Origin: an uncultured Verrucomicrobia subdivision 3 bacterium
GTDB lineage: Bacteria > Verrucomicrobiota > Verrucomicrobiia > Limisphaerales > DASXHY01
Reading direction: 5' to 3'
Assembly (NCBI GenBank): GCA_937890005.1
Contig: CALBZA010000014.1
Location: 15,034-79,033, forward strand
DNA: 64,000 nucleotides
Part shown: positions 52,999 to 62,893 of the stretch, in pieces
Layout: each line of letters opens with the position of its first letter
Numbering within the stretch: the stretch's first letter is position 1
Made by a program: the position numbers and the translations under genes
Notes under the pieces: generated by a model
What the model was told of the DNA's origin: nothing
The model's input: the letters and a program-made list of their open reading frames with translations, nothing else
The model's database searches: none

Positions 52999-55900
52999 TT
53001 ACAGCGCCACCTGGATCCGCAGGAATTGCGCGCCTTGAACAGAGGAGCTCACCGTGGATCGAATCGTGACGCGTTCGGTGCCGTCGCCAAGGTCCACCAC
53101 CGACTCAACGATCGTTCCCAGGCTGTCGGTGAAGTTCACGTTCGACGAAGCCTGAGGAAGCAGCGTCACGTCGCTGGCGCTCTTGCTCCGGATGAAGGTG
53201 ATCGCCGGATAGGTTTGTCCGCCGGACGTCACGGTCGTGCCGCTGGGCATGGCGCCCGAAGACGCGCTCGTCGGGTCGGATCCGAAGTAATACTCAAACG
53301 CGTTCTTGATTCCGTCGCCGTCAGCGTCGTCCTCCGGATCGCTCTGGCCGGGCGGGAAGTTGTAACTCGTCGCCCATTGCGAGAACGTGGCGCCTTCGCC
53401 CGGCAGCATGGCATACAACGCCTGCCGCCCGTTGGTGAAGCCGACGTGAAACACGATGTTGTCGCCTTCTGCATCACTGAAGAACACATAGCTGATGGAC
53501 ATGCCGTCGAGTGAATCCAACGAGTCGATCACTTTCACGATGGTGCTGCCATTCCAGTAGAAGATGCCGGTGTAGCCCGTGCCATCCTGGCCGCCGAAGA
53601 ACAATCCCGCGGAACTGCCGATCTGGGCCGGATATCCGACCGAATCGAACGGCATGCCACGTCCCGGAATGGGATCGCCGGGTTTTCCGACGGTCTGGAT
53701 CGGGCCATCGCCGTCGCGGTAGAACATCGACGTGTTGAAGTCGATGTCGTGTCCAACGAAATACACGCGGCCGGTGTAAACGTTGGGCGGACTGATGAAG
53801 CCATCGAAGTTCACGCCGCTGGACGGATTGATGGTCAGTTCGTCAGCCACGTTGTTCAGAACCAACTGGCGGGTGACTGTGAAAATGCCGCCGCGATCGA
53901 ATTCATTGAGCGCCCACCAGACTACCTTGTTGCCGTCGAAGCCCACCTGGCTGCTCGACCGTTGGAAATGGCCCCCCAGACCGGGCAGCGCGCTGTTGGT
54001 GTCGGCCAGTTTCGTAATGACGCCGTTTGAGGAGACGAACACGCCGCGGTACTGCCAGCCGATGTTCGTGTCCGGGATGCTGAAGCCCAGGAATGCGAAC
54101 TGGTCGCCGGCAACGGTTGGCCAGCCGAAGCGTTCGAAGGTTTCAGTGCGTCCGGGAATCAACGTCGATTTGTCGTGGATGGTGATCACGCTGTTGTTCG
54201 TCCATGCATAAATGCCGTGTTCGTCGCCCGAACCGTAGGCGCCGAAAATCACTTTGCCGGCCGACAGATAGGTGGAGCCGAAGAATTCCGTGAAATGGGA
54301 CGACGTGCCCGGAACGAGCGTGTTGGTCGTCACCAGATTCGTAACGACGCTGCCGTTCCAGTGAAACACACCGGCGGGGAATCCAAAGCTGGGCCCGGCA
54401 TTCGCGTTGAACCAGACCTGGCCGCCGCGGATGAACGCATCGCGGAAGCTGCTGAAGTTATGCGGATTCAAACCGGGCGCTTTCGTCAGCGTATCAGCAA
54501 TCTTCACGAACTGTTTGTTTCCGAAAACCGGCTGCTGCGGCTGAATAATTGTCACCGCTGAAACCGCGCTCGTCGCGGAACCGTAGGCATTGGTAACGAT
54601 GACGTAATAATTGCCCGAGTCGTTGGTTGTGGGAGAGCTGAGGGACAGCCCCATGCTCGTCTGCCAGCCGGTGACCGGGATTCCCTCGTCGCGGAACCAG
54701 CGCGCATACATCACGGGTGTGCCGTCAACACCGATCGGAATGTTCAACCCGCCGGCCGGGCCGGCGACTTTGAGCGCAGGCGGCTGGTTGGTGATTTCAG
54801 GCGGACGCGGCGGTTTCACTGTAAGCACAATCGGCGCGCTCGTTACAGAGTTGACGTAGTTGCTCAGCACGAGCTGGTAGGTGCCCGCATTGGTTGCCTG
54901 AACAGAATTGAGGGAGACGGAGGCATTGAACAGCTGCGGCTGCAGGACGCCGTCCTTGTACCAACGCGCCGTAGGAAACGGCGATGCTTCATACAGCACG
55001 TAGAAAAATACGTTCTCGTTGAGCTCGGCGACGATGTTCGTCGGGCTCATGTTCGTGATCGCGGTCGGGAAATCGACCGTGATGGAAGTCAGCGACGATG
55101 TGACCGAACCCCACACATTGCTGGCGACAACGAAGTAGTTGAATCGGCCATCGGGGCGCGTGACCGGATTGAAACTCAGGGATGAGCCCGTGCCGGCAAG
55201 GTTCGTCACGGAGGGCGAACCGAAGCTGCGTCGGAACCAATAGTAATCAATCGGCGTGGTGCCGCCGGCTGTGGCGCTGAAGTTCGTTGAGGTGCCTTCC
55301 AGGGCGGTGATGCTGGTGGGCGATTGCGAGAAGAATGGATTTCGGACGGTGACCGTGCGGATGATGCTGGTGACCGACCCGGCGAAGTTGGTGATGACCA
55401 CGTAATAGGAGCCGCTGTGACTCGGGACGGCGTTCGAAATCACCAACTGATTCAGAAAGACGTTTGTAGTCTGCGCGGAAACGAGGTTGTTGTTCTGATA
55501 CCAGAGATAGGTGAGCGGCGTCGTGCTAGAGACGTTGGCGATCACCTGCAATGTAACGTTTCCTTCGCCATTCAACTGCTGATTCGACGGCTGGCCGGTG
55601 ATGGCCGGAATGGTGCCGATCTGGACGCTCACGATCGAACTGGTGGCGCGACCGAAGGCGTTTGAAACCACGACATGCCAGTTGCCCGTGAGGGAAACGT
55701 TGAGGTTGGAGAGAACGAGCGGATTGTTCGTGAATCCGGATTGTGAGCTGTTGTTGCGATACCATTGGAAGCTCAATGGTGCAGAGCCGGCGACGTCCAG
55801 CAGAACGGACACCGTGCCGCCATTGGTGCTGCCCGTAATGGCGGGAGGCTGTTGCACGAACGAAGGCGGTGACGCGGCCGAGACGGTGGCGACGCGGCTG

Positions 55901-58584
55901 GTGATGCTGCCAAGGCTGTTGCTGGCGATAAGTTGATATCCACCGAGATGTTCCTCGACCAGGTTCGTGAGCGTAAGTGAAGTCGCATTGGCGCCGTCCA
56001 GGATGGAGCCGTCCTTCAACCACCAGAAACTCATCGGCTCTTTGCCCACAACGGCTGCGGTCAAGGTCACGTTCTGGCCGAAGAGCGCGGAAACGTCCGC
56101 GGGTTCAGCGACGAACTCTGGCGCGTCAGCAGGCACGTTGTTGGAAGTGGCGTAGATCTTGACGAACTTCGACGCCGGCAGGCCGTTGTAGCTCGAGAAG
56201 GTGCCGACGGCATAAAGGTCGCCATCCCGTGAGATCGTCATGTCCTGCGGCGCGATATCGAAACGTCCACCGTTGAACGTGGTGTCAACCGTCGCGTCGG
56301 AGTTGAATCGGAGCACGCCGTAATCAAAGGTCGCGCTGCGATAGGACGTGGCGATCAACTTGCCGTCTTCCTGCGGAACCAGATTGGACGGGTTGCTGAG
56401 ATTGGTGCTGGTCGAGCCGATCAGGTCTCCATTCGCGTTCAATCGCACAATCGACGTCACCGGCGCGTTGCTGTAAGTGGAGAATCCGCCCGCAACCCAG
56501 ATCAGGCCGCCCACCTGGAGCTTGATGCCGGAAACCGAACTGTTCAGGCCGTGGTTGAAAGTTGAGTTCGCCGCGCCCGTGGTGTCGAGAAGAGCAAGGT
56601 AACGACGTGACGTGTCACCGTTCACCGAGAAGAACGAACCGCCGAACAACGTCTGATCGTCCGGAAGAACCAGCAGCTCGTTGACGCTGCCGCCGATGCC
56701 CGTTCCAACCGGCCAGCTCGTGTCCAGGGCGCCATTGCTCAACAATCGGGCCGCGCCGTTTCGAAGCTGGCCGTTGATGGATGAAAAGCTGCCACCAATC
56801 AGAATCTTTCCGTCGGACTGCATCGAAACCGCCCAGATGTTCGCACCGTTGTTGAACGCGTTCGTTGCGAACGCGTCGTCGAGCGAGCCGTCGGCATTGA
56901 GGCGGGTGATGTTCGTTTGAGGCACGCCCGCCCAGCTGCTGAACTGCCCGGCAACCAGGATCTTCCCGTCGGGTTGAACGCAAATGGCGTTCACGGTTCC
57001 ACCCGAGCTAATCCCACTGGTGGTTCCGAAGGATGAATCGACGGAGCCGTCCGGATTGAATCGCGCGAGGCCGGGACGCCGCAGACCGTCGCTGTAGCTG
57101 AAGCCGTCGTTGTTCGGCGTGGCATTTACCAGTGAAAAATTGCCACCGACGAGAATCTGTCCGTTGGTGAGCGCGGCAACAGCAAAGGGTGTCGCCTGCA
57201 CGGCAAAGCCAAAGCTGTCATCGGCAAAGTAACCGGGATTGAAGTCAAGGTTTCGCGAACCGGGTGCGCGCGGCAACACGATCAGATTGATCGCGCTGCT
57301 GACTGTGGTTCCGCCGGGGTTGCTGGCCGCCAACGTGTAAATGCCCGACGCATTCGTCTCCACGTTGGGCAGCGTCAACGTCGCACCTGTCTCGCCTGGA
57401 ATATCAACGCCATCCTTGCGCCATTGCATGGAGATCGTGCCCTCGCCGGTCACGGTTGCGTTGAAAATGAGGTTGGTTCCGGGATGCACGCCAATGGTTC
57501 CGCCGATGCCGCTGATCGTCGGTGCGAAGAACGGAACGTCATCGATCAGGGTAACGCGGTAGAGGCCGCCGGGTGAATTCATGCCGAGGAACAGGCTGTT
57601 GGAGATGACGCACAAGGTGGCAGGATCGGCATTTCCGAGCACGGGGGGCGATTGAAGTTCGATCCAGTTCGTGCCGCGATCGGAGGTTTGAAAAATTTTC
57701 GCGTCCCAGGTGATGGATGGGGAAAGAACCTGCGCGGAAATGAATGCCGTGTCGATCGACGCCGCCACGTCGCGGTAAGTGACCGTGCCGTCGGGCAGGC
57801 CGTTGCTGATGTTCACGACGTTGGTGACTCCGTCGAGAATGGCGATTGCAGGGCGTCCGACCTGGACATTGAGCATCAAGGTGCGATCGACATGCCAGGC
57901 CATGCGGGACATTGACGACACGAGACTATCGCCCGAGGCGCGAAGCCAGTTCGTGCCGGAACCGCTCAGAACGTAGATGCCGGTCGTAGTGGCAGCAATG
58001 GCGCGATTGTTGGAACCGCCGAGCGAGCGGACATAGCCGTTGTTGAAGCTGCCTGAATGGGATGAAACAGACGACCAGTTGATCCCGTCGGACGAGCGCC
58101 AGACCACGCCATTGGCTGCGGAACTGCCGGTTCGGGCTGCGAAGAACTGGCTGCCGTCGAAGGCGAGGAGATCGATGCTGGAACTGTTTGGAAATCCAAC
58201 GCTGGCCTGCCAGCTGGCACCCTTGTCAGTCGAACGCACAACCACGTTTCCGCCGGTACTCTGATTCGCGCTGCGGGCGGCGTAGATGGTGTTGCTGACA
58301 ACGATTACCGTGGTTGGAATCTGCCCGGAACCGGGGAGGTTTCCGCTGGCTCTGAACCAGCTCACGCCACCGTTCGTGGAGACATAAACGCCGGTAGAAC
58401 CGCTGGAAGCCGAACTGACAACCATCGCTGCGAGGCTGCCATCAGTGCTGATGCGGCCGATACTTGGAGAAACGGGAAGTCCATTCGTCACCAACTGCCA
58501 GGCATCGGCGGACAGCGTGGACAACCACAACAGACCAACAGACAAAACGAGCGCGAGTGGATTCCTAGTCAGGTTCATAAGCAT
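52999..58584 (-). CDS. Giant exported delta-60 repeat / Ig-like / beta-propeller protein
   Basis: This secreted protein has 1861 residues and a signal peptide (NPLALVLSVGLLWLSTLSADA); the ATG two codons later is equally good. Regions by rough residue: sialidase-like Asp-box propeller (30-350; VYVSTNGGVSWFRAS, VVRSTDKGASWQAS, IFQTSDRGTNWIEL), Ig-like (351-440), delta-60 repeats (440-810; FNPDGSVDSSF, VQPDGKILVAGQFSS, LNADGSLDDAF), about six Ig-like domains (811-1355), a second propeller-like region (1358-1730; GVFHWNGSVVTNLV, FFGSTYLSAGKVIFGA), and a C-terminal module with DPEDDADGDGIKNAFEYYFG followed by FLRIQVAL. All features are extracellular binding or structural. No catalytic site is apparent. 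A strong terminator follows, so it is probably monocistronic. Confidence 0.88.
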   Translation of the reverse strand: MLMNLTRNPLALVLSVGLLWLSTLSADAWQLVTNGLPVSPSIGRISTDGSLAAMVVSSASSGSTGVYVSTNGGVSWFRASGNLPGSGQIPTTVIVVSNTIYAARSANQSTGGNVVVRSTDKGASWQASVGFPNSSSIDLLAFDGSQFFAARTGSSAANGVVWRSSDGINWSSVSSHSGSFNNGYVRSLGGSNNRAIAATTTGIYVLSGSGTNWLRASGDSLVSSMSRMAWHVDRTLMLNVQVGRPAIAILDGVTNVVNISNGLPDGTVTYRDVAASIDTAFISAQVLSPSITWDAKIFQTSDRGTNWIELQSPPVLGNADPATLCVISNSLFLGMNSPGGLYRVTLIDDVPFFAPTISGIGGTIGVHPGTNLIFNATVTGEGTISMQWRKDGVDIPGETGATLTLPNVETNASGIYTLAASNPGGTTVSSAINLIVLPRAPGSRNLDFNPGYFADDSFGFAVQATPFAVAALTNGQILVGGNFSLVNATPNNDGFSYSDGLRRPGLARFNPDGSVDSSFGTTSGISSGGTVNAICVQPDGKILVAGQFSSWAGVPQTNITRLNADGSLDDAFATNAFNNGANIWAVSMQSDGKILIGGSFSSINGQLRNGAARLLSNGALDTSWPVGTGIGGSVNELLVLPDDQTLFGGSFFSVNGDTSRRYLALLDTTGAANSTFNHGLNSSVSGIKLQVGGLIWVAGGFSTYSNAPVTSIVRLNANGDLIGSTSTNLSNPSNLVPQEDGKLIATSYRSATFDYGVLRFNSDATVDTTFNGGRFDIAPQDMTISRDGDLYAVGTFSSYNGLPASKFVKIYATSNNVPADAPEFVAEPADVSALFGQNVTLTAAVVGKEPMSFWWLKDGSILDGANATSLTLTNLVEEHLGGYQLIASNSLGSITSRVATVSAASPPSFVQQPPAITGSTNGGTVSVLLDVAGSAPLSFQWYRNNSSQSGFTNNPLVLSNLNVSLTGNWHVVVSNAFGRATSSIVSVQIGTIPAITGQPSNQQLNGEGNVTLQVIANVSSTTPLTYLWYQNNNLVSAQTTNVFLNQLVISNAVPSHSGSYYVVITNFAGSVTSIIRTVTVRNPFFSQSPTSITALEGTSTNFSATAGGTTPIDYYWFRRSFGSPSVTNLAGTGSSLSFNPVTRPDGRFNYFVVASNVWGSVTSSLTSITVDFPTAITNMSPTNIVAELNENVFFYVLYEASPFPTARWYKDGVLQPQLFNASVSLNSVQATNAGTYQLVLSNYVNSVTSAPIVLTVKPPRPPEITNQPPALKVAGPAGGLNIPIGVDGTPVMYARWFRDEGIPVTGWQTSMGLSLSSPTTNDSGNYYVIVTNAYGSATSAVSAVTIIQPQQPVFGNKQFVKIADTLTKAPGLNPHNFSSFRDAFIRGGQVWFNANAGPSFGFPAGVFHWNGSVVTNLVTTNTLVPGTSSHFTEFFGSTYLSAGKVIFGAYGSGDEHGIYAWTNNSVITIHDKSTLIPGRTETFERFGWPTVAGDQFAFLGFSIPDTNIGWQYRGVFVSSNGVITKLADTNSALPGLGGHFQRSSSQVGFDGNKVVWWALNEFDRGGIFTVTRQLVLNNVADELTINPSSGVNFDGFISPPNVYTGRVYFVGHDIDFNTSMFYRDGDGPIQTVGKPGDPIPGRGMPFDSVGYPAQIGSSAGLFFGGQDGTGYTGIFYWNGSTIVKVIDSLDSLDGMSISYVFFSDAEGDNIVFHVGFTNGRQALYAMLPGEGATFSQWATSYNFPPGQSDPEDDADGDGIKNAFEYYFGSDPTSASSGAMPSGTTVTSGGQTYPAITFIRSKSASDVTLLPQASSNVNFTDSLGTIVESVVDLGDGTERVTIRSTVSSSVQGAQFLRIQVAL

Positions 58585-58846
58585 GTGTGTCGGCGGAAAC
58601 GGGATGCAGTTTGAATTTTCTGATTCTCCGAATCAAATCTTGTGATTTCTGGATATTTCGGAGGCGCGAGTCCGTAATAACACGGGAAAGGTGAAAGCGA
58701 ATTTCGCGGGTGTTGCCTGAATATCAGTGCCGCGCGAAAGGAAAACGAAAATCCTGTGTCGCCTGGACGATTTTGCGATGCAGAAACCTGAGCTTGGTGT
58801 CGAACCTTACCATGCCCTTTTGCCAATGCGCCACCCACTCATGTTC

Positions 58847-59308
58847 TCATCGTCCGGACTGTGTATCTCGAAGAATTGGGAAACCGACTCCGTCCACACG
58901 CGCCGACCGCGCCTGCTGAAACACGATCCTGCGGAATCCGAGATCAGTCATGAAATGCTCCATCTCGTCCAGGCTGACTCGAGACTGCGCAACTGACCAC
59001 CGCTTGTCCATAACCACAACAACCAGGTTGCGATCGAGGTCCGGAAACGAATTCAGACTTTGAACAAATGTTGCCCGCGTCATCTGATGCTGGTTGGAAC
59101 AAGTGCTCGGCTGCCAGATCCTCAGATCACTCCAGTCAAAAAAAGCAACCACCAGGTCGGCGTCACGCTGCAGACGAAAAGCAGGAGTGTCCGCACGATC
59201 TGAAACCGAAAAGGAATAGTTACTGACCGACGTTCCAAAAGGAGCGTGCTTGCATCCCGTCTGACAGAGACAGAGAAGGCCGAAAATTATGGCAATCACG
59301 TGACGCAT
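58847..59308 (-). CDS. Small lipoprotein of unknown function
   Basis: This 153-residue protein starts with MRHVIAIIFGLLCLCQTGC, a signal ending in a lipobox-like CQTGC, which marks a probable lipoprotein. The mature part has DLVVAFFDWSDLRIWQP, DRNLVVVVMDKRWSV and SLDEMEHFMTDLGFRRIVFQQ, resembling an alpha/beta fold that I cannot name. The ATG at 59306-59308 was chosen to start the signal; the frame is open 63 codons further upstream across the zinc-ribbon gene. It lies 17 bp downstream of that gene on the same strand. Confidence 0.7.
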   Translation of the reverse strand: MRHVIAIIFGLLCLCQTGCKHAPFGTSVSNYSFSVSDRADTPAFRLQRDADLVVAFFDWSDLRIWQPSTCSNQHQMTRATFVQSLNSFPDLDRNLVVVVMDKRWSVAQSRVSLDEMEHFMTDLGFRRIVFQQARSARVDGVGFPILRDTQSGR

Positions 59309-59325
59309 CGTATGTTCATCGAGCT

Positions 59326-59562
59326 CTACATCGTCCGGTTCCTCTTTGCGCAGCGAGCGTCGTTCGGCTCGACCGCGAGGGAAAGGAAATGCTCCTGGCA
59401 CTCTCGACAAACCCAGCTCAGTCGTCCGACCGGAAAGAAAATAATGCCTGTGATCACCGCAATGGGAATACGCCAAAGATTTCCAGCGCGTGTCCAATCA
59501 ATGTGCGCCGCTGCACTTCCACAGCGTGGACAAGCCGAACGTGAAAGACTGAACGACTTCAT
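59326..59562 (-). CDS. Small membrane protein with split zinc ribbon
   Basis: This 78-residue protein has CPRCGSAAAHIDW at residues 11-15, a hydrophobic helix (IPIAVITGIIFFPVG, about 33-48), then WVCRECQEHF. The two CxxC pairs on either side of the helix could bind one zinc ion if the helix is a hairpin or buried loop. It is probably co-transcribed with the lipoprotein gene 17 bp downstream. A repeat element begins 24 bp upstream of its start, so that element may have supplied or displaced its promoter. Confidence 0.65.
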   Translation of the reverse strand: MKSFSLSRSACPRCGSAAAHIDWTRAGNLWRIPIAVITGIIFFPVGRLSWVCRECQEHFLSLAVEPNDARCAKRNRTM

Positions 59563-59585
59563 GAGTTTCGGGGTCGCTTGGAGTC

Positions 59586-59968
59586 GCGTTCATTTTTCAT
59601 TTGGCATTTCAGCTTCGCGATGATTGCACTTCGCTCGCGATCCTTCGGCAGCATCTTCACAAATCATCGAGCCACCTGCACATCCGCTGGATATCTCATT
59701 CGATCCCGTCCTTGAAGACCAAAACGTGTAGCGCAGCTGTCCCGTTGCGCGTTCCGGCACTGTCCCGGTGCGCGGTTCCAAACTGGCAGCGAGACGCTGC
59801 CGAAACCCGCAGGCGTGGACGCCCCCGCCACGCAACCGCCAGCACTTGCGTCCGGCTTCCATTCGCGCGAGTCCATTTCCCCACCAGACATTTTGCCACT
59901 TCCATTCGCACGGCCTTGCCACCTCGGGATTCAGCTCCACTCAAATCCAAATGAAAAATAAATAGACG
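59586..59968. repeat. MITE-like repeat element, copy 1 (upstream of the GH2 gene)
   Basis: About 383 bp. The first 193 bp (59594-59786) repeat, at roughly 93 percent identity by eye, at 62904-63097, in the same orientation, on the far side of the GH2 gene. The right end, 59947-59968 (CCAAATGAAAAATAAATAGA CG), is the inverse of the start of copy 2 at 62894-62914, so the element appears to have terminal inverted repeats of about 21 bp. The left end of this copy is diverged. Short open frames inside both copies share a peptide (MAFQLRDDCTSLAILRQHLH) but are probably artefacts of the repeat. No transposase is encoded. The following 221 bp (59969-60189) hold no supported gene. Confidence 0.7.
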
Positions 59969-60189
59969 TGACCCAACGCCCTAATGGACGACCCCGAAGA
60001 CACTATCCGAAGACGCCTCCTCTTTCGACGGCGCGGCTCTGGACCGCGACTGCCTGTCGTGCAGAAACATCCTCTGATATTCGTCATATATCGGGACAGA
60101 TGGCGCTTCGATAGTTTCAGTCTCGTTGGTAAACCCGAAAAGTCGTGGAATACAACCGGAATTGTTGGCAACTTGCGTTTCTAAATATT

Positions 60190-62688
60190 GTGAAGGCAAA
60201 TCAAACCCTCGTCGCCCCCTTGCATTCTTCTCGTTGGAGGTTCGCGTGCTGCCTGATTATTTTAATGGCTGGCCTTTCCTCATTTGCCAGCAGCCTGCGT
60301 GATCGCTCGTTCGACTCCGACTGGCGCTTCTTGCGCGCCGACCCGCCAGGCGCGGACAATCCCGTGTTCGATGATTCAACGTGGCGCTCTCTCGATGTGC
60401 CGCATGATTGGAGCATCGAGGATTTGCCCCCGCTCGATGCTTCGGATCCATCAGCAACGAATCGCATAGGCCCTTTTGATCTCAGCCAGAGCAGCAAACT
60501 CAGCAGGGGCGGTGCGGATATGGGCCATTTCATCGGCGGCACGGCGTGGTACCGCAAGCATTTCACCCTGGCCCCTGATGACGCCGGGAAACGAGTCGCC
60601 GTTCGCTTTGACGGCGTTTACATGAACGCCGACTTTTGGATCAACGGCCATCCGTTGGGCAATCATCCTTACGGTTACACAAGCTTTGAATTCGATCTGA
60701 CTCCGCACCTGAAACCGGCCGGCGAGACGAACGTTCTCGCGGTGCGAGTCCGCAATGAAGGCAGTAACACCCGCTGGTATTCCGGCTCGGGAATTTATCG
60801 TCACACGTGGCTGACAGTTACCGATCCTATCCACGTGCCGACCTGGGGCGTCTTTGTGACCACGCCCGAGATTTCAAAAGACAAAGCCGTCGTTAAGATC
60901 ACGACTGAAGTTCGTAATGCCAGCAAGGCCCGGGCGAACGTGGTGGTTCGCACGCGAATCCTGGATGCCACGGGCATAGTCTTAGAGACCACCGACAGCA
61001 GATTGCGCTTGCCGGCCAACGAAACGCGCCCGCTGGAACAGACGCTGACAGTGCGTTCTCCGAGACTGTGGTCGCTGAACTCGCCGCAGTTGTATTCGGC
61101 GGAAGTGGAAATTGTTGCGGCACGCAAAACGGTGGACGCGGTTTCCACGCGTTTTGGAATCCGCAAAATTGAAGTGGATGCCGAGCGCGGTTTCCGGATA
61201 AACGGCCAGATGCTCAAACTCATGGGTGGTTGCATACACCATGACAACGGCCCACTCGGCGCCGCGGCCATTGACCGCGCGGAGGAGCGCCGCATCGAGT
61301 TGCTGAAGGCGAACGGATTTAATGCCATTCGCACAAGTCACAATCCGCCGTCGCCGGCGCTTCTCGATGCCTGCGACCGGCTCGGCATGTTGGTCATGGA
61401 GGAGGCGTTTGATTGCTGGGAACGAGCCAAGAAGCCGCAGGATTATCACCTGTATTTCAAGGAATGGTTCGACCGGGACATTGCCTCGATGGTGCGCCGC
61501 GACCGCAATCATCCGTCGGTCGTGATGTGGTCCATCGGTAACGAAATCCCGGAGCAATTCAACACCAATGGCGTCCGAATCCAGAAGCGCCTGCGCGAAG
61601 CCGTGCTCTCGCATGATCCCACCCGCCTCATCACGCAGGGTGTGTGCAACGACGGGGGCCAGGTGACGCGGAACTGGAACACGCTCTCCGATCCTGCGTT
61701 CACGCATCTGGACGTGGGCGGCTACAATTACCTGCCGAACCGCTACGAAGGAGATCACGCCCGCCATCCGGATCGTGTGATTGTGGGAACTGAATCGTAT
61801 CCAAAAGATTTCTTCGATTACTGGTCGTTGGTCGAAAAGCATTCTTACATCATTGGTGATTTCGTCTGGACGGCGATGGATTATTTCGGCGAATCCGGCC
61901 TCGCGCACACGACGTTTGGCAGTGGCCGGACTCCGTACTTCCTGCCCTGGCCCTGGTTCAACGCCTGGTGCGGCGACCTTGACATCTGCGGATTCAAGAA
62001 GCCGCAATCGTTCTATCGCGACGTGGTTTGGCGGCGCAGCCAGATTGAAATGATGGTGCATGCGCCGATTCCCGACGGGCAAAGGGAACGCGTCAGCGCC
62101 TGGGGCTGGCCTGACGAAACGCAATCGTGGAATTGGCCCGGACAGGAAGGCAAGCCGTTGCAGGTTGCGGTGTATTCGCGTTGCGATGCAGTCCGGCTGG
62201 AACTCAACGGAAAGGTCATCGGCGAAAAACCCGTTTCAACCGCTACCAGGTTGACCGCGAAGTTCGACGTGCCGTACGAACCTGGCGAATTGCGCGCGAT
62301 CGGTTTGACCAACGGACAAGTTGCCGCGCAGACCTCGATCAAAACCAGCGGCGCTCCGAAGCGGGTAAAGCTGACCGCCGATCGTGCGAGCCTTCGCGCG
62401 GATCGCAACGACCTTTCGTATGTGACGGTGGAAATCGTCGATGCCGATGGGCGACGCGTTCCGAATGCGGATATTCCCGTGCGATTCTCAGTGACTGGCG
62501 CGGGCGAACTCGCGGCTCAGGGCAACGGAAGTCCGAACACACCGGCGAGTTTCCGCGCTCCGCTGCGCCGGACGTTCGAAGGGCGCTGCCTCGTGATCTT
62601 GCGTCCGAACGGCATGCCTGGAAGCATTCAACTCAAGGCCGAGGCTGAAGGTTTGGAACCATCGCAAATCACTGTGACCATTCGTTGA
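60190..62688 (+). CDS. Exported GH2 beta-galactosidase-like glycosidase
   Basis: This secreted GH2 enzyme has 832 residues from a GTG at 60190; an ATG at 60145 would add 15 residues. The signal is WRFACCLIILMAGLSSFASS. Domains: jelly-roll sugar-binding (AWYRKHFTLAPDD, VYMNADFWINGHPLGNHPYG; about 10-200), Ig-like (about 205-310), TIM barrel with KLMGGCIHHDNGPLG, acid/base E452 in WSIGNEIPEQF and nucleophile E535 in IVGTESYPKDFF, a DUF4982-like domain (VYSRCDAVRLELNGKVIGEK), and a C-terminal Ig-like domain (LTADRASLRADRNDLSYVTV). This is the build of bacterial GH2 beta-galactosidases and related exo-glycosidases. Repeat copies flank the gene on both sides, so it may have been acquired or moved as a unit (inference). 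Confidence 0.92.
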   Translation: MKANQTLVAPLHSSRWRFACCLIILMAGLSSFASSLRDRSFDSDWRFLRADPPGADNPVFDDSTWRSLDVPHDWSIEDLPPLDASDPSATNRIGPFDLSQSSKLSRGGADMGHFIGGTAWYRKHFTLAPDDAGKRVAVRFDGVYMNADFWINGHPLGNHPYGYTSFEFDLTPHLKPAGETNVLAVRVRNEGSNTRWYSGSGIYRHTWLTVTDPIHVPTWGVFVTTPEISKDKAVVKITTEVRNASKARANVVVRTRILDATGIVLETTDSRLRLPANETRPLEQTLTVRSPRLWSLNSPQLYSAEVEIVAARKTVDAVSTRFGIRKIEVDAERGFRINGQMLKLMGGCIHHDNGPLGAAAIDRAEERRIELLKANGFNAIRTSHNPPSPALLDACDRLGMLVMEEAFDCWERAKKPQDYHLYFKEWFDRDIASMVRRDRNHPSVVMWSIGNEIPEQFNTNGVRIQKRLREAVLSHDPTRLITQGVCNDGGQVTRNWNTLSDPAFTHLDVGGYNYLPNRYEGDHARHPDRVIVGTESYPKDFFDYWSLVEKHSYIIGDFVWTAMDYFGESGLAHTTFGSGRTPYFLPWPWFNAWCGDLDICGFKKPQSFYRDVVWRRSQIEMMVHAPIPDGQRERVSAWGWPDETQSWNWPGQEGKPLQVAVYSRCDAVRLELNGKVIGEKPVSTATRLTAKFDVPYEPGELRAIGLTNGQVAAQTSIKTSGAPKRVKLTADRASLRADRNDLSYVTVEIVDADGRRVPNADIPVRFSVTGAGELAAQGNGSPNTPASFRAPLRRTFEGRCLVILRPNGMPGSIQLKAEAEGLEPSQITVTIR

Positions 62689-62893
62689 AGAACGTCGGCG
62701 TTTCTCAATTGGCTCGGTCATGCTCTGCTTTCTGACTCGGTTCCATGGTGCTTTCCTTTTGTCGCACTCACCCGGCCTGTCCACTAAACCGAAGAAACCT
62801 TAGACTGATCGGAAGTTGGGTGATGTGGCGGCATATTACGGCAAAGGTCGGAAACCGAGGGCTCATCGTCATAACGGGTGTAGTCGGGAGGCG

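Noticed and set aside
59601..59954. Small open frame beginning MAFQLRDDCTSL, repeated at 62911-63150
   Set aside because: It lies inside the repeated element and diverges or stops outside the shared DNA, so it is better explained as repeat sequence.
59941..60199. Small minus-strand frames between the repeat and the GH2 gene
   Set aside because: No family features, an Arg-rich tail, and partial overlap with the repeat end and the GH2 start.
60982..62124. Open frame of 380 codons on the minus strand
   Set aside because: It is the shadow of the GH2 gene, whose two catalytic Glu motifs fix the coding strand.
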